Positions 28,401-38,387 of a DNA stretch of 64,000 nt are shown here, piece by piece. How positions within the stretch are numbered: position 1 is the stretch's first letter; every line of letters begins with the position of its first letter. The position numbers were made by a program, and so were the translations under genes. This stretch comes from Arsenophonus sp. GTDB taxonomy: Bacteria; Pseudomonadota; Gammaproteobacteria; Enterobacterales; Enterobacteriaceae. Location of the stretch: contig CP132901.1 in assembly GCA_031446085.1 (NCBI GenBank), positions 513,135 through 577,134 on the forward strand, written 5' to 3'. The notes beneath the pieces are model-generated. The model saw nothing but the letters and a program-made list of their open reading frames with translations, made no database searches and had not been told where the DNA came from.

Positions 28401-30212
28401 GTGAAGATAAAGGATATAAGAAATTTTTCTGTTATTGCTCATATTGATCATGGAAAATCTACTTTTTCTGATCGTATAATAGAAACATGTAACGGTAATT
28501 TTGAAGCTAATCAAGATTATCAATCTCAGATATTAGATTCTATGGTATTAGAAAGAGAAAGAGGGATTACAATTAAAGCACAAAATGTTACTCTTCAATA
28601 TAAATCTAAAACTGGAAAACGGTATTACTTTAATTTAATTGATACACCTGGACATGTTGATTTTTCTTATGAAGTTTCTCGATCTTTATCAGCATGTGAG
28701 GGCGTTTTATTGCTTGTTGATTCTAGTCAAGGTGTAGAAGCACAAACTATTGCTCATTGTAATATGGCTTTAGATATGAAACTGCCTATAATCCCTATTT
28801 TAAATAAAGTAGATTTACCTTTATCAGATCCTAATCGTGTTATTAAAGAAATTAATGAATTAATACCAGAAAAATATTTAAATAAAATTATGTTATGTTC
28901 TTCAAAAACTGGTTTTGGAATAATAAATATTATTGAATATTTAATTAAAAAAATTCCATCTCCTCATGATTTTTCTTTTCATCCATTAAAAGCATTAATT
29001 ATTGATTCTTGGTTTGATCAGTATTTTGGTATAGTTTCTTTAATTAGAATTAAAGAAGGAATCATTAAAATAGGAGATCAAATTAAGATAATGAGTTCTA
29101 ATCGGTCTTACAAAGTAGAACAATTAGGTATTTTTACTCCTAAAAAAATTATAAAAACTAAATTAACATGTGGTGAAATAGGATGGTTAATATGTTCAAT
29201 GAAGGATATCAAATGTGCATTAGTAGGAGATACTATTACTACAGTAAATAATCCTGCAATACAATCTTTACCTGGATTTAAAAGAATAATACCTAAAGTA
29301 TATGCTGGATTTTTTTCTTCTAAAACTGAAAATTATACTTTTTTTCGTGATGCATTAATGAAATTAAGTTTAAATGATTCTTCTTTTTTTTATGAACCAG
29401 AACAGTCAAATATATTAGGATTTGGTTTTCGTTGTGGTTTTCTAGGATTATTGCATATGGAAATTGTTCAAGAACGTTTAAAAAGAGAATATAATTTAGA
29501 GTTAATTATTACTACTCCTACTGTCATGTATCAAGTAAGATTGAAGAATAATTCTATTTTATACTTAGATAATCCTTCTAAATTACCTGAAATGAACAAA
29601 ATTAAAGAATTTAGAGAACCTATTGCTAAATGTATGATAGTAATTCCAAATGAAAAGTATTTAGGAAAAATTATCACTTTATGTTCTAATAAGAGAGGTA
29701 AACAAAGTAATATTTTATATTATGGTTCACAAATCGAATTAATTTATGAAATTCCGATGATAGAAATCATGATAGATTTTTTTAATTGTTTGAAATCTGT
29801 TTCAAAAGGATATGCGTCATTAGATTATAATTTGATTGGATATAAGAAATCAGATATTATATGTCTAGATATTTTAATAAATTCTAAAAAAATTGATCCT
29901 CTATCTTTAATAATTCATCGTTCTAATTCGTTGTATCATGCAAAAAGTTTAGTCAGTAAAATAAAATCTTTAATTCCATCTCATCAATTTGAAATTGTAA
30001 TTCAAGCAGCTATTGGAAAAAAAATTATAGCACGTTCTACAATTAAGCAATTTCGAAAAAATGTAATTGCTAAATGTTATGGTGGTGATGTAAGTAGAAA
30101 AAAAAAATTATTAGAAAAACAAAGATATGGAAAAAAAAAGATGAAAAAAATTGGAAATGTATCCTTACCTATAGAAATTTTTCGTTCTATTTTTTTTATC
30201 GACAAAAAGTAA
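28401..30212 (+). CDS. lepA: Elongation factor 4 (LepA), GTG start
   Basis: A 603-residue translational GTPase (E. coli LepA 599) that acts on stalled or initiating ribosomes. G1 [17 protein letters not shown]2 [13 protein letters not shown]3 [14 protein letters not shown]4 ILNKVDLP and G5 CSSKTG are intact. The LepA-specific C-terminal domain is complete: [19 protein letters not shown]. The start is GTG at 28401, giving [15 protein letters not shown], which fits the family N terminus; no ATG is available upstream. lepB follows 27 bases later. Confidence 0.97.
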   Translation: MKIKDIRNFSVIAHIDHGKSTFSDRIIETCNGNFEANQDYQSQILDSMVLERERGITIKAQNVTLQYKSKTGKRYYFNLIDTPGHVDFSYEVSRSLSACEGVLLLVDSSQGVEAQTIAHCNMALDMKLPIIPILNKVDLPLSDPNRVIKEINELIPEKYLNKIMLCSSKTGFGIINIIEYLIKKIPSPHDFSFHPLKALIIDSWFDQYFGIVSLIRIKEGIIKIGDQIKIMSSNRSYKVEQLGIFTPKKIIKTKLTCGEIGWLICSMKDIKCALVGDTITTVNNPAIQSLPGFKRIIPKVYAGFFSSKTENYTFFRDALMKLSLNDSSFFYEPEQSNILGFGFRCGFLGLLHMEIVQERLKREYNLELIITTPTVMYQVRLKNNSILYLDNPSKLPEMNKIKEFREPIAKCMIVIPNEKYLGKIITLCSNKRGKQSNILYYGSQIELIYEIPMIEIMIDFFNCLKSVSKGYASLDYNLIGYKKSDIICLDILINSKKIDPLSLIIHRSNSLYHAKSLVSKIKSLIPSHQFEIVIQAAIGKKIIARSTIKQFRKNVIAKCYGGDVSRKKKLLEKQRYGKKKMKKIGNVSLPIEIFRSIFFIDKK

Positions 30213-30239
30213 TATAATATTTAGAAAAGGATATTGTAT

Positions 30240-31118
30240 ATGTTAAATGTTTTTCATTTTTTTTTATTTTGTACAGTTTTGATTACAGGCATGTTTTGGT
30301 TTTATTATAAAATAAGTAATCGAAAAAAAAGGTTTAAAAAAAAAAATTATATAAATAAAATATCAAAGGTATTAAGTGATTTTTCATCTTTATTTCCTAT
30401 ATTGGTAATTATTTTAATTGTACGTTCATTTTTTTTTGAACCGTTTTATATACCATCAAATTCTATGATGCCTACTTTACTTTCTGGAGATTTTATATTG
30501 GCAAATAAGTATGTTTATGGATTAAAAAATCCAATTACAAATAATACAATTTTAAAAATTGGAAAGCCTAAAAGAGGTGATATTGCTATATTTAAGTATC
30601 CAATGAATCCAGAATTAAATTTTATTAAGCGTATTATTGGGTTACCTGGAGATAAAATTATTTATGATTTTAAAAAAAAAGAAATCATTATTTTTCAAAA
30701 TTATCTTAAGAATTATCATTCAAAAAAAGTGCAAGATATTTACTCTGAATCAGATAATATAAATTCTAACAAGGTTCAAATTCAAGAAAAGGATTCTAAT
30801 GGTGATATATATTTTTTAGAAGAAAAAACAGAAAGGTTAAATCATTTAAAATATAAAGTTTTAGTTTCTCCTGATGTTAAATCAAAATTAGATTATTTTA
30901 ATTCTGAATTAGTAAAAGATTATTGGATTGTTCCTGAAGATAATTATTTCGTAATGGGTGACAATCGTGATTATAGTTTTGATAGTCGTTTATGGGGATT
31001 TGTACCAGAAAAAAATTTTATTGGAAAAGCTGTAATTATTTGGTTTAGCATAGATAAAAAAGAAGATAAATGGCCTACTGGAATTAATTTTAACCGAATT
31101 GGTTCTATTTATCAATAA
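30240..31118 (+). CDS. lepB: Signal peptidase I
   Basis: A 292-residue inner-membrane serine peptidase (E. coli LepB 324) that removes signal peptides in the periplasm. Two N-terminal membrane segments (about 3-22 and 49-66) are followed by the catalytic Ser75 in YIPSNSMMPTLL and Lys130 in FIKRIIGLPGDK. The box E motif VMGDNRDYSFDSRLWGFV is intact. I chose the ATG at 30240, 8 bases after AAGGA; a TTG two codons upstream is too close to the ribosome-binding site. It follows lepA as in E. coli. Confidence 0.96.
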   Translation: MLNVFHFFLFCTVLITGMFWFYYKISNRKKRFKKKNYINKISKVLSDFSSLFPILVIILIVRSFFFEPFYIPSNSMMPTLLSGDFILANKYVYGLKNPITNNTILKIGKPKRGDIAIFKYPMNPELNFIKRIIGLPGDKIIYDFKKKEIIIFQNYLKNYHSKKVQDIYSESDNINSNKVQIQEKDSNGDIYFLEEKTERLNHLKYKVLVSPDVKSKLDYFNSELVKDYWIVPEDNYFVMGDNRDYSFDSRLWGFVPEKNFIGKAVIIWFSIDKKEDKWPTGINFNRIGSIYQ

Positions 31119-31187
31119 TATCTTTATTAAGTGTAATCAATAAAGAATTATTATTTATTTAATATTTATAAAATTATTTGAGGTTTC

Positions 31188-31892
31188 ATGCATTCTTATT
31201 TAATTGATTGGAAAAAAAAAAAAGAAATACAACAGTTACAAGTAAATCTTGGTTATAAATTTAAAAAAATATTATTATTAAATCAAGCATTAACACACAG
31301 AAGTGCTAGTAATTTTCATAATGAAAGATTAGAATTTTTAGGAGATTCTATTTTAAGTTTTGTAATCACTAATAACCTTTATAAAAGATTTCCTCGGGCT
31401 AATGAGGGAGAGATGAGTCGAATGCGTGCAACGTTAGTCAATGGCAATAGATTGGCAGAACTTGCAAGAGAATTTAATTTAGGAGAGTGTTTAAGGCTTG
31501 GTGCAGGAGAATTAAAAAATGGTGGTTTTCGTAGAGATTCAATATTAGCTGATACGATGGAAGCATTGATAGGGAGTATTTTTTTAGATAGTAATCTTCA
31601 AGAAACTGAAAATATTATTATTAAATGGTATAATTTAAGTTTAATTAATATTCATCCAAATTATAATCAAAAGGATCCAAAAACAAGATTACAGGAATAT
31701 TTACAAGGACATCATCTTCCATTACCAAACTATTTAATAGCTAATATTAGTAATGAGGGTCAAAATCAAGCATTTACTATTCATTGTAAAGTAACAGGAA
31801 TTAAAAATCCTATTAAAGGTGTTGGATCTAGTCGTAGAAAGGCAGAGCAAGTAGCTGCTGAGAAGGTATTGAAAATTTTAGAGCAATTATGA
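31188..31892 (+). CDS. rnc: Ribonuclease III
   Basis: A 234-residue double-strand-specific endoribonuclease (E. coli 226) that processes rRNA precursors. The catalytic signature [16 protein letters not shown] and the second acidic site [13 protein letters not shown] are intact. The C-terminal dsRNA-binding domain runs from [11 protein letters not shown] to the end, with [16 protein letters not shown]. The stop overlaps the era start (ATGA), so translation of the pair is coupled. GAGG precedes the ATG by 6 bases. Confidence 0.97.
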   Translation: MHSYLIDWKKKKEIQQLQVNLGYKFKKILLLNQALTHRSASNFHNERLEFLGDSILSFVITNNLYKRFPRANEGEMSRMRATLVNGNRLAELAREFNLGECLRLGAGELKNGGFRRDSILADTMEALIGSIFLDSNLQETENIIIKWYNLSLINIHPNYNQKDPKTRLQEYLQGHHLPLPNYLIANISNEGQNQAFTIHCKVTGIKNPIKGVGSSRRKAEQVAAEKVLKILEQL

Positions 31893-32752
31893 AAGAAAAA
31901 GAAACTTATTGTGGTTTTGTTAGTATTATAGGGAAAACAAATGTAGGAAAATCTACATTATTAAATAGATTAATTGGGAAAAAAATTTCTATTACTTCAT
32001 CAAAATCGCAAACTACATTGTGTAATATAGTTGGAATTTTAACTAAAAAAAATAAACAAATTATATATATAGATACGCCAGGAATGAAAAATAAAAATTT
32101 TATTTTTAAAAAATATCATTTTTTTGAAAACAAATATTTTTATAAAAATTCTTTAATTATTTTTGTTATAGAAGAGATGATATGGGATCATAATGATGAA
32201 CGTTTGCTAAAATCGTTAAGATTTTCTTCTTGTCCAATTTTATTAGTAGTTAACAAAATTGACAAAGTTTCAGATAAAAAATATTTTTTACCTTATTTAT
32301 CTTTTCTTAGAAAAAAAATGAATTTTTTAAATATTATTTTGGTAAGTGCAAAAAAAAATCAATTTATTGGTGAGATTAATAAATTAATATTTAACTTAAT
32401 TCCTAGAGAAAAGCTTTTTTTTTCAAAAGAAAAAATTACAAATTCTTCAAAAAAATTTATAATTTCTGAAATTATTAGAGAAAAAACTATACGTTATCTA
32501 GGAGATGAATTACCTTATTTAATTAATATCAAAATAAAAAATTCTATCTTTAATAAAGAACATTTTAGAATAAGTGCGTTTATTTATGTTAATAAAAAAA
32601 GTCAAAAAAAAATAATTATAGGAAATCAAGGAAAAAAAATAAAAAAAATTAGTATGTGTTCTCGTATAGATATACAAAAATATTTTTTAATAAAATCGTC
32701 TCTTTATCTTTGGGTGAAGATTAATAAAAAAATTAAATTTAAGAAATTCTAG
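31889..32752 (+). CDS. era: GTPase Era
   Basis: A 287-residue ribosome assembly GTPase (E. coli Era 301) that binds the 3' end of 16S rRNA. G1 [13 protein letters not shown]3 YIDTPGM and G4 VVNKIDK are present. The KH domain with [10 protein letters not shown] follows. The second G domain landmarks are somewhat drifted ([10 protein letters not shown]). The ATG overlaps the rnc stop by four bases. Its stop codon sits at the centre of a 44-base perfect palindrome. recO, which follows era in E. coli, is missing. Confidence 0.94.
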   Translation: MKEKETYCGFVSIIGKTNVGKSTLLNRLIGKKISITSSKSQTTLCNIVGILTKKNKQIIYIDTPGMKNKNFIFKKYHFFENKYFYKNSLIIFVIEEMIWDHNDERLLKSLRFSSCPILLVVNKIDKVSDKKYFLPYLSFLRKKMNFLNIILVSAKKNQFIGEINKLIFNLIPREKLFFSKEKITNSSKKFIISEIIREKTIRYLGDELPYLINIKIKNSIFNKEHFRISAFIYVNKKSQKKIIIGNQGKKIKKISMCSRIDIQKYFLIKSSLYLWVKINKKIKFKKF

Positions 32753-32772
32753 AATTTCTTAAATTTAATTTT
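32729..32772 (+). terminator. Perfect 44-base palindrome centred on the era stop codon
   Basis: Arms of 22 bases are exact complements. The axis falls at 32750/32751, within the era TAG stop (32750-32752), so the last seven sense codons form the left arm. The right arm is followed by TTATATC. It most likely terminates the lepA-lepB-rnc-era transcript or stabilises its 3' end. The terminal U run is short, so termination efficiency is uncertain. Confidence 0.65.
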
Positions 32773-32848
32773 ATATCTTAAAATTAATTATACATATTGT
32801 GAAATAATTTTTTTATTTATATTTAATAAATATTTAAAGGAAAGTATA

Positions 32849-33574
32849 ATGAATAAAGCACTATTAAGTGTTAATATTGATCATATTGCAACAATAAGAA
32901 ATTTTAGAAATACTTTTTATCCAGATCCTGTACATGCTGCTTTTTTAGCTCAACAAGGTGGTGCCGATGGTATTACGATTCATTTACGTGAAGACTATAG
33001 ACATATAAGAAAAAGAGATGTAAAAATTTTAAAAGAAACTTTACAAATACCGATGAACTTAGAAATAGCTGCAAATAATAAAATGATTAATTTTGCATGT
33101 AAAATAAAACCAGATTCTTGTTGTTTAGTTCCAGAAAAAAGAATGGAATTAACAACTGAAAGTGGATTGGATATAAAAAAAAATAAAGAGAAATTAACAA
33201 ACGTTATTAAACAATTACAAGATAATAATATTAATGTTTTTTTATTTATTGAACCTAATATAGATGATATAGAAGAAGCATATTTTATGTGTGTTGAGGG
33301 TATTGAAATTCATACTGGTTTATATTCTAATTTATTTAGAACAGATCAAGAAAAGACAGAATTAGATAATATAAAAAAAGCAATATATTATTGCAACAAG
33401 AAAAAATTAATAGTTAATGCAGGTCATGGTTTAAATTATGAAAATATAAAAAAAATAATTGAAATATCTGGTATACATACTTTTAATATAGGACATTCTA
33501 TAATTTCAGATGCATTTTTTTTTGGATTAAAAAAATCAGTAAAAAAAATGAAAAATATTATCAATAATAATTAA
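32849..33574 (+). CDS. pdxJ: Pyridoxine 5'-phosphate synthase
   Basis: A 241-residue TIM-barrel enzyme (E. coli PdxJ 243) that condenses 1-deoxyxylulose 5-phosphate with the PdxA product to pyridoxine 5'-phosphate. LSVNIDHIATIRNFR, GGADGITIHLREDYRHI, NLEIAANNKM, FIEPN and NAGHGLNYENI are conserved. It starts with ATG at 32849 with AAAGGAAAG upstream. It marks retained vitamin B6 synthesis. acpS follows 17 bases downstream, as in E. coli. Confidence 0.97.
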   Translation: MNKALLSVNIDHIATIRNFRNTFYPDPVHAAFLAQQGGADGITIHLREDYRHIRKRDVKILKETLQIPMNLEIAANNKMINFACKIKPDSCCLVPEKRMELTTESGLDIKKNKEKLTNVIKQLQDNNINVFLFIEPNIDDIEEAYFMCVEGIEIHTGLYSNLFRTDQEKTELDNIKKAIYYCNKKKLIVNAGHGLNYENIKKIIEISGIHTFNIGHSIISDAFFFGLKKSVKKMKNIINNN

Positions 33575-33591
33575 ATTTAAATTGCAGTATT

Positions 33592-33969
33592 ATGTCTATA
33601 ATTGGAATAGGATTAGATCTTGTAAAAATTTCAAGAATTAAAGAAATTTATACATCTTCAAGAAAAATAGCAAAAAAGATACTTTCATTTAATGAATATC
33701 AAAGATATCAAATGAATAATTTTCCTATTGAATTTATTGCTAAGCATTTTTCAGTAAAAGAAGCTGCTTCTAAAGCATTAGGTACTGGAATAAAAGAAGG
33801 AATATATTTTAATCAATTTGAACTTTTTCATGATTTTTTTGGTAAACCAAAATTAAATTTATTAGGAAAAGCTAGATCAATTTCTAAACAATTAAAAATT
33901 AAAAAAATACATGTTTCTATTTCAGATGAAAAAAAATATGTTTGTTCAATTGTAATTTTTGAAAATTAA
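33592..33969 (+). CDS. acpS: Holo-[acyl-carrier-protein] synthase
   Basis: A 125-residue phosphopantetheinyl transferase (E. coli 126) that attaches the CoA-derived arm to acyl carrier protein. The metal-binding Asp is in GIGLDLVKISRI and the FSVKEAASKALGTGIKEG signature is intact. It links the pantothenate genes of the window to fatty acid synthesis. Cotranscribed with pdxJ. It converges on yfhL with a 17-base gap. Confidence 0.96.
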   Translation: MSIIGIGLDLVKISRIKEIYTSSRKIAKKILSFNEYQRYQMNNFPIEFIAKHFSVKEAASKALGTGIKEGIYFNQFELFHDFFGKPKLNLLGKARSISKQLKIKKIHVSISDEKKYVCSIVIFEN

Positions 33970-33986
33970 AATACTTAATAAAAGTA

Positions 33987-34253
33987 TCAATATTTTTTCT
34001 TATATTTGGAAGATATTTTTTTTTGTTTTTTTAATAAACTCTTGACATTTTCTATATTACTTAAATCTTTCACAATAGTATTTTTAATAGGACATACAGA
34101 TTGACAATTTGGTTTTTTATAATATCCAACACATTCAGTACAAAGATTTTTGTTAATCTTATAAGTAAATTGTCCTTTATATATTGCCTTATTTGGACAT
34201 TCTTTAGTGCAAAGATCACAATTTATACAACGTTTTGTAATGAATAATGACAT
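33987..34253 (-). CDS. yfhL: Ferredoxin-like 2[4Fe-4S] protein YfhL
   Basis: An 88-residue ferredoxin (E. coli YfhL 86). Two cluster-binding Cys sets are visible: RCINCDLCTKECPNKAI and LCTECVGYYKKPNCQSVCPI, the second with the characteristic insert of the Allochromatium vinosum-type ferredoxins. The C terminus is lysine-rich. In E. coli it also lies next to acpS. The physiological partner is uncertain; Fe-S supply would come from the isc genes. Confidence 0.92.
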   Translation of the reverse strand: MSLFITKRCINCDLCTKECPNKAIYKGQFTYKINKNLCTECVGYYKKPNCQSVCPIKNTIVKDLSNIENVKSLLKKQKKISSKYKKKY

Positions 34254-34375
34254 TTTTTATAAGAATTTAGAATAAAATATAATATTAATTATATTAAATA
34301 TATGTAATATATAGAAGTATAAAAATATTATTTTTTTAAAATTTGTTTAAAACAGTAATTTTATTAGGAAAAAAT

Positions 34376-34660
34376 ATGTTAAGTATTTACGCAGATATTC
34401 GGAAAGAACATGGAAAAAGTGCAAGCAGAAAATTAAGAAAAAATAATCAGATTCCAGCAATAATTTATGGAAAATTGAATGTTCCAGTTTTAATAAAATT
34501 AAATTATCATGATGTTTTAAATAAAAAAATAGATAAAAATTTTTTTAATACATTAAATATCATTGTTGATAATAATAATATTTTAGTAAAAATTAAAAGA
34601 ATACAAAAACATCCATATAAATTTAAAATTATTCATATTGATTTTTTATATGTTAATTAA
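34376..34660 (+). CDS. rplY: 50S ribosomal protein L25
   Basis: A 94-residue L25 (E. coli length 94), which binds 5S rRNA. It begins MLSIYADIRKEHGKSASRKL and includes NQIPAIIYGK and the end RIQKHPYKFKIIHIDFLYVN. I chose the ATG at 34376, 7 bases after AGGA; the upstream TTG at 34343 adds eleven residues without family support. It is flanked by a divergent yfhL and a 190-base AT-rich gap before aroK. Confidence 0.95.
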   Translation: MLSIYADIRKEHGKSASRKLRKNNQIPAIIYGKLNVPVLIKLNYHDVLNKKIDKNFFNTLNIIVDNNNILVKIKRIQKHPYKFKIIHIDFLYVN

Positions 34661-34850
34661 AAACATTGGATATTAATATTTTTTTATTGTAAAAAATAAA
34701 TTTACATTTTAAATTTCAAAATAAAATTAAAAAGATAAAAAACAAAAATTATTCATATAATTTTTATTTATTTTGCAATAAAAAATTTGCATTTATTATG
34801 TTTTTAAAATTAAAATATAATTTTAATTATATAAATAATTGAAATAAATT

Positions 34851-35372
34851 ATGATAGACAAAAAAAACATATTTTTAATAGGTCCCATGGGTGCTGGTAA
34901 AAGTACGATTGGAAAATATTTGTCTCAAAAATTAAATATGGATTTTTTTGATTCAGATGAAGAAATTGAAAAAAGAAGTGGAGCAGATTTAAGTTGGATA
35001 TTTGATTTGGAAGGAGAAGAAGGTTTTAGAAAAAGAGAAAATAAAATTATTAAAGAATTAACAGAAAAAGAAAAAATTATTTTAGCTACTGGTGGGGGTT
35101 CAATTCAATCTAAAGAAATTCGTAATAGACTTTCTTCAAGAGGAATTGTGGTATATTTACATACTAGTATTAAAAAACAAATATTACGTACTAAACATAA
35201 TAAAAAAAGACCTCTATTAAATCAAAATATTCATGCTGATGAAATTATTAAAAAATTAGCTGTTGAAAGAAATCCTCTTTATCAAGAAATAGCAGATATC
35301 ACTTTGTATACTGATAATCAAAGTGTCAAAATAATTACCAATCAAATTATAAAATTATTATCAGATATTTAA
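34851..35372 (+). CDS. aroK: Shikimate kinase I
   Basis: A 173-residue kinase, the E. coli AroK length. P-loop [15 protein letters not shown]; shikimate-binding [29 protein letters not shown] and [11 protein letters not shown] region KKRPLL. It phosphorylates shikimate in the chorismate pathway. aroB starts 15 bases later, the usual aroK-aroB operon. Confidence 0.97.
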   Translation: MIDKKNIFLIGPMGAGKSTIGKYLSQKLNMDFFDSDEEIEKRSGADLSWIFDLEGEEGFRKRENKIIKELTEKEKIILATGGGSIQSKEIRNRLSSRGIVVYLHTSIKKQILRTKHNKKRPLLNQNIHADEIIKKLAVERNPLYQEIADITLYTDNQSVKIITNQIIKLLSDI

Positions 35373-35387
35373 TTTTTTTAAAATTCT

Positions 35388-36476
35388 ATGCATATAGTTA
35401 ATGTTAATTTATTGAATAGAACGTATCCAATTATTATTGGAAAAGATTTATTAAATTCAGAAAAAATTTTTTCTATAATTTCTCAATTAGAATCTGTTAT
35501 GATTATTACTAATTCTGTCATAGGATCCATATATTTAGATTCTGTTTATTCTTCTATTTTTAAAGTTGGAATTAGAAGAATCGATAATATTGTTATATCA
35601 GATGGAGAAAAATATAAAAATTTAAATACTTTTAGTGAAATTATTTCTATTCTTTTAAAAAAAAAGTATTCTCGAAATACTGTTTTAATTGCTTTAGGTG
35701 GAGGTGTTATAGGAGATATCACTGGTTTTGTTGCTTCTTGTTATAAAAGAGGTGTTCCATATATACAAATCCCTACAACTTTATTATCGCAAATAGATTC
35801 TTCTATTGGTGGAAAAACTGGAGTTAATCATCTTTTTCAAAAAAATATGGTTGGAAGTATTTATCAACCTATATTAGTGATTAATGATTTTAATACTCTT
35901 AATACATTGCCAAAAAAACAATATTTATCTGGTTTAGCAGAAGTTATAAAATATGCAATTAGTTTAGATTATAATTTTTTTTGTTGGTTAGAAAAAAATA
36001 TTAAAAAAATTTTAATTTTAAAAAAAAAAGAATTAACTAATTGTATTAAGAAATGTTGCATTTTAAAAAGTAATATCATTACTTTAGATGAAAATGAAAT
36101 GAAAAATCAACGTATATTGTTAAATTTAGGACATACTTTTGGTCATGTAATTGAATCAGCATTAAAAAATGAAGATATACTTCATGGAGAAGCAGTTTCT
36201 ATAGGTATAGTAATAGCTTCAAGAATTTCATTATTGTTAAAAAAAATAAATTTAATTGAATTTCAAAGAATAGTAAAATTATTAAATTCTTCAAAATTAC
36301 CAACTAAGATCCCGAAAATATTATCTAATATTAATTTTATTTCGTATCTTAAACAGGATAAAAAAATGTATTATAATCAGTACAATATGGTACTACTAAA
36401 ATCTATTGGTTCTGCAGAATTATATTTAAATCTCGATAAAAAAATAATTCTTAAAGCAATTCATTTATCTTTTTAA
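35388..36476 (+). CDS. aroB: 3-Dehydroquinate synthase
   Basis: A 362-residue enzyme, the E. coli AroB length, that cyclises DAHP to 3-dehydroquinate. NAD-binding VISDGEKYKN and ALGGGVIGDITGFVASCYKR, the substrate and zinc residues in IPTTLLSQIDSSIGGKTGVN, ALAEVIKYA-like GLAEVIKYA, and LNLGHTFGHVIES and LHGEAVSIG are present. In E. coli damX and dam follow; here rpe follows directly. Confidence 0.97.
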   Translation: MHIVNVNLLNRTYPIIIGKDLLNSEKIFSIISQLESVMIITNSVIGSIYLDSVYSSIFKVGIRRIDNIVISDGEKYKNLNTFSEIISILLKKKYSRNTVLIALGGGVIGDITGFVASCYKRGVPYIQIPTTLLSQIDSSIGGKTGVNHLFQKNMVGSIYQPILVINDFNTLNTLPKKQYLSGLAEVIKYAISLDYNFFCWLEKNIKKILILKKKELTNCIKKCCILKSNIITLDENEMKNQRILLNLGHTFGHVIESALKNEDILHGEAVSIGIVIASRISLLLKKINLIEFQRIVKLLNSSKLPTKIPKILSNINFISYLKQDKKMYYNQYNMVLLKSIGSAELYLNLDKKIILKAIHLSF

Positions 36477-36554
36477 TTTTTTATTATTGATTATTTATAT
36501 TAGAAGTTATATAACTATTTTAGTTATTATTTTTTATTAGAAAGAGATAATTTA

Positions 36555-37229
36555 ATGAATCGATATTTAATTTCAGCGTCAATTTTATCAGCTAATTTTG
36601 CTTTACTAGGTGAAGATGTTGATAGAGTTATTAATGCAGGTTCTGATATGATACATTTTGATTGTATGGATGGTCAATATGTTCCTAATTTAACTTTTGG
36701 ACCAATAATTTGTAAATCGTTAAGAAATTATGGAATTAAACATCCTATTGAAATTCATTTAATGACTCGATCTATTAATAAATTAATACCTAAGTTTGTA
36801 GAATCTGGAGCTACTCATATTACTATTCATCCTGAATTAGTAAAAAATCTTGATTATACGTTAAAACTAATTAAAAGTTATGGTTGTAAAAGAGGTGTTG
36901 CATTGAATCCTGCAACTTCTTTACATTATTTGGATTACGTCTTAGATGAATTAGATCACATTTTAATTATGTCTGTTAATCCTGGTTTTGCTGGACAATC
37001 TTTTATAAAAAAGACATTGTTGAAAATTAAACAAATAAAAAAAATTATTGTTGATAGTGGTTTTTCTATTAATCTAGAAGTTGATGGAGGAATTAATATA
37101 AATAATGTTAAAAATATTGCAAAATCAGGTGCTAATATTTTTATTATAGGCTCTGCAATATTTAAACAATCTGATTATCATTTTGTAATATCTTCTATTC
37201 GTCAAAATCTATTTAATATAGATGAATAA
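36555..37229 (+). CDS. rpe: Ribulose-phosphate 3-epimerase
   Basis: A 224-residue TIM-barrel epimerase (E. coli 225) in the pentose phosphate pathway. ISASILSANFALLGEDVDRV, DMIHFDCMDGQYVPNLTFG, EIHLMT, MSVNPGFAGQSFI and NLEVDGGININN contain the metal-binding His and Asp residues. The aroK-aroB-rpe-trpS order is that of E. coli minus damX, dam and gph. Confidence 0.96.
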   Translation: MNRYLISASILSANFALLGEDVDRVINAGSDMIHFDCMDGQYVPNLTFGPIICKSLRNYGIKHPIEIHLMTRSINKLIPKFVESGATHITIHPELVKNLDYTLKLIKSYGCKRGVALNPATSLHYLDYVLDELDHILIMSVNPGFAGQSFIKKTLLKIKQIKKIIVDSGFSINLEVDGGININNVKNIAKSGANIFIIGSAIFKQSDYHFVISSIRQNLFNIDE

Positions 37230-37302
37230 TTTTATATTATTTATATAATTGTTGTATATAACAGATATAAAAAAGATTTATTAAAATTTTTTATTAAGAA
37301 AA

Positions 37303-38334
37303 ATGAAAAAAGATAAAAAAATTGAATTTAATAAAAGAAAAAAAATTTTATTTAGTGGTACTCAGCCATCTGGATTATTAACAATTGGAAATTATATTGG
37401 AGCAATAAAACAATGGGTTTTAATGCAAAATAAAAATAATTATAATTGTATCTTTTGTATAGTAGATCATCATACTGTCACTAAAAAACAAGATCCTGAT
37501 AATATGAAGAAAAATATAATAGATACTTTAGCATTGTATTTAGCTTGTGGCATTAACCCTAAAAAATCTATTGTATTTATACAATCACATGTTCAAGAAC
37601 ATGTAGAATTGAATTGGATATTAAGTTGTTATACATATTTTGGCGAATTAAAACGAATGACTCAATTTAAAAAAAATTTAAATAACAGAAAAATATCTCA
37701 AAACGTTGGATTATTTAATTATCCAATTTTAATGGCTTCAGATATTTTATTATATCAATCTAATGTTGTTCCAGTTGGATTAGATCAAAAACAACATATA
37801 GAATTGACAATAAATATAGCTAAAAGATTTAATAAAATATATGGCGATATATTTGTAATACCTCAACCTTGCTTTTCTAAGAAAGGCAAAAAAATATTAT
37901 CTTTACAACAGTTAGATAAAAAAATGTCAAAATCTGATAGAAATAAAAACAATATAATTACATTATTAGAAGATCCAAAACAAGTAGTTAAAAAAATCAC
38001 ACGTGCTACTACTGATTCTGAAAATCCTCCAAAAGTTTTTTTTGATTTAAAAAATAAAATTGGTATATCTAATTTAATGAATATTTTTTCAGGAATTACA
38101 GGAAATTCTTATGAATTAATAGAAAAAGAATTTAAAGGAAAATTGTATCAAGAATTTAAATTGTCTCTTTCTGAAGTTGTTTCGTCTTTTTTAAAAGACA
38201 TACAAAACAAATTTTTAGAATTTAAAAGTAATAAAAAATTTTTAATGGACATTGTTTTAGATGGAGCAGATCAAGCAAAAAAAATAGCAAAACATAATAT
38301 TAGAAAAATTAAAGAATCGATAGGATATATTTAA
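37303..38334 (+). CDS. trpS: Tryptophanyl-tRNA synthetase
   Basis: A 343-residue class I synthetase (E. coli 334). The HIGH-like motif is in TQPSGLLTIGNYIGAIKQW and the KMSKS in DKKMSKSDRN. PVGLDQKQHIELT and YPILMASDILLYQ carry Trp/ATP contacts. A nine-residue lysine-rich extension precedes KILFSGTQPSG. It ends 28 bases before the convergent sodA and shares its terminator. Confidence 0.96.
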   Translation: MKKDKKIEFNKRKKILFSGTQPSGLLTIGNYIGAIKQWVLMQNKNNYNCIFCIVDHHTVTKKQDPDNMKKNIIDTLALYLACGINPKKSIVFIQSHVQEHVELNWILSCYTYFGELKRMTQFKKNLNNRKISQNVGLFNYPILMASDILLYQSNVVPVGLDQKQHIELTINIAKRFNKIYGDIFVIPQPCFSKKGKKILSLQQLDKKMSKSDRNKNNIITLLEDPKQVVKKITRATTDSENPPKVFFDLKNKIGISNLMNIFSGITGNSYELIEKEFKGKLYQEFKLSLSEVVSSFLKDIQNKFLEFKSNKKFLMDIVLDGADQAKKIAKHNIRKIKESIGYI

Positions 38335-38344
38335 TCTCATATTT

Positions 38345-38387
38345 GATTTAAAAATCATCTTTCATGATGAAAGATGATTTTTAAATC
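38345..38387. terminator. Bidirectional terminator between trpS and sodA
   Basis: A perfect inverted repeat with 21-base arms and one central base (38366). The arms carry A-rich left and T-rich right tracts on both strands, so each transcript would end in a hairpin with a U-rich arm. It begins 11 bases after trpS and contains the last codons and the stop of sodA (38362-38364). Confidence 0.8.
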
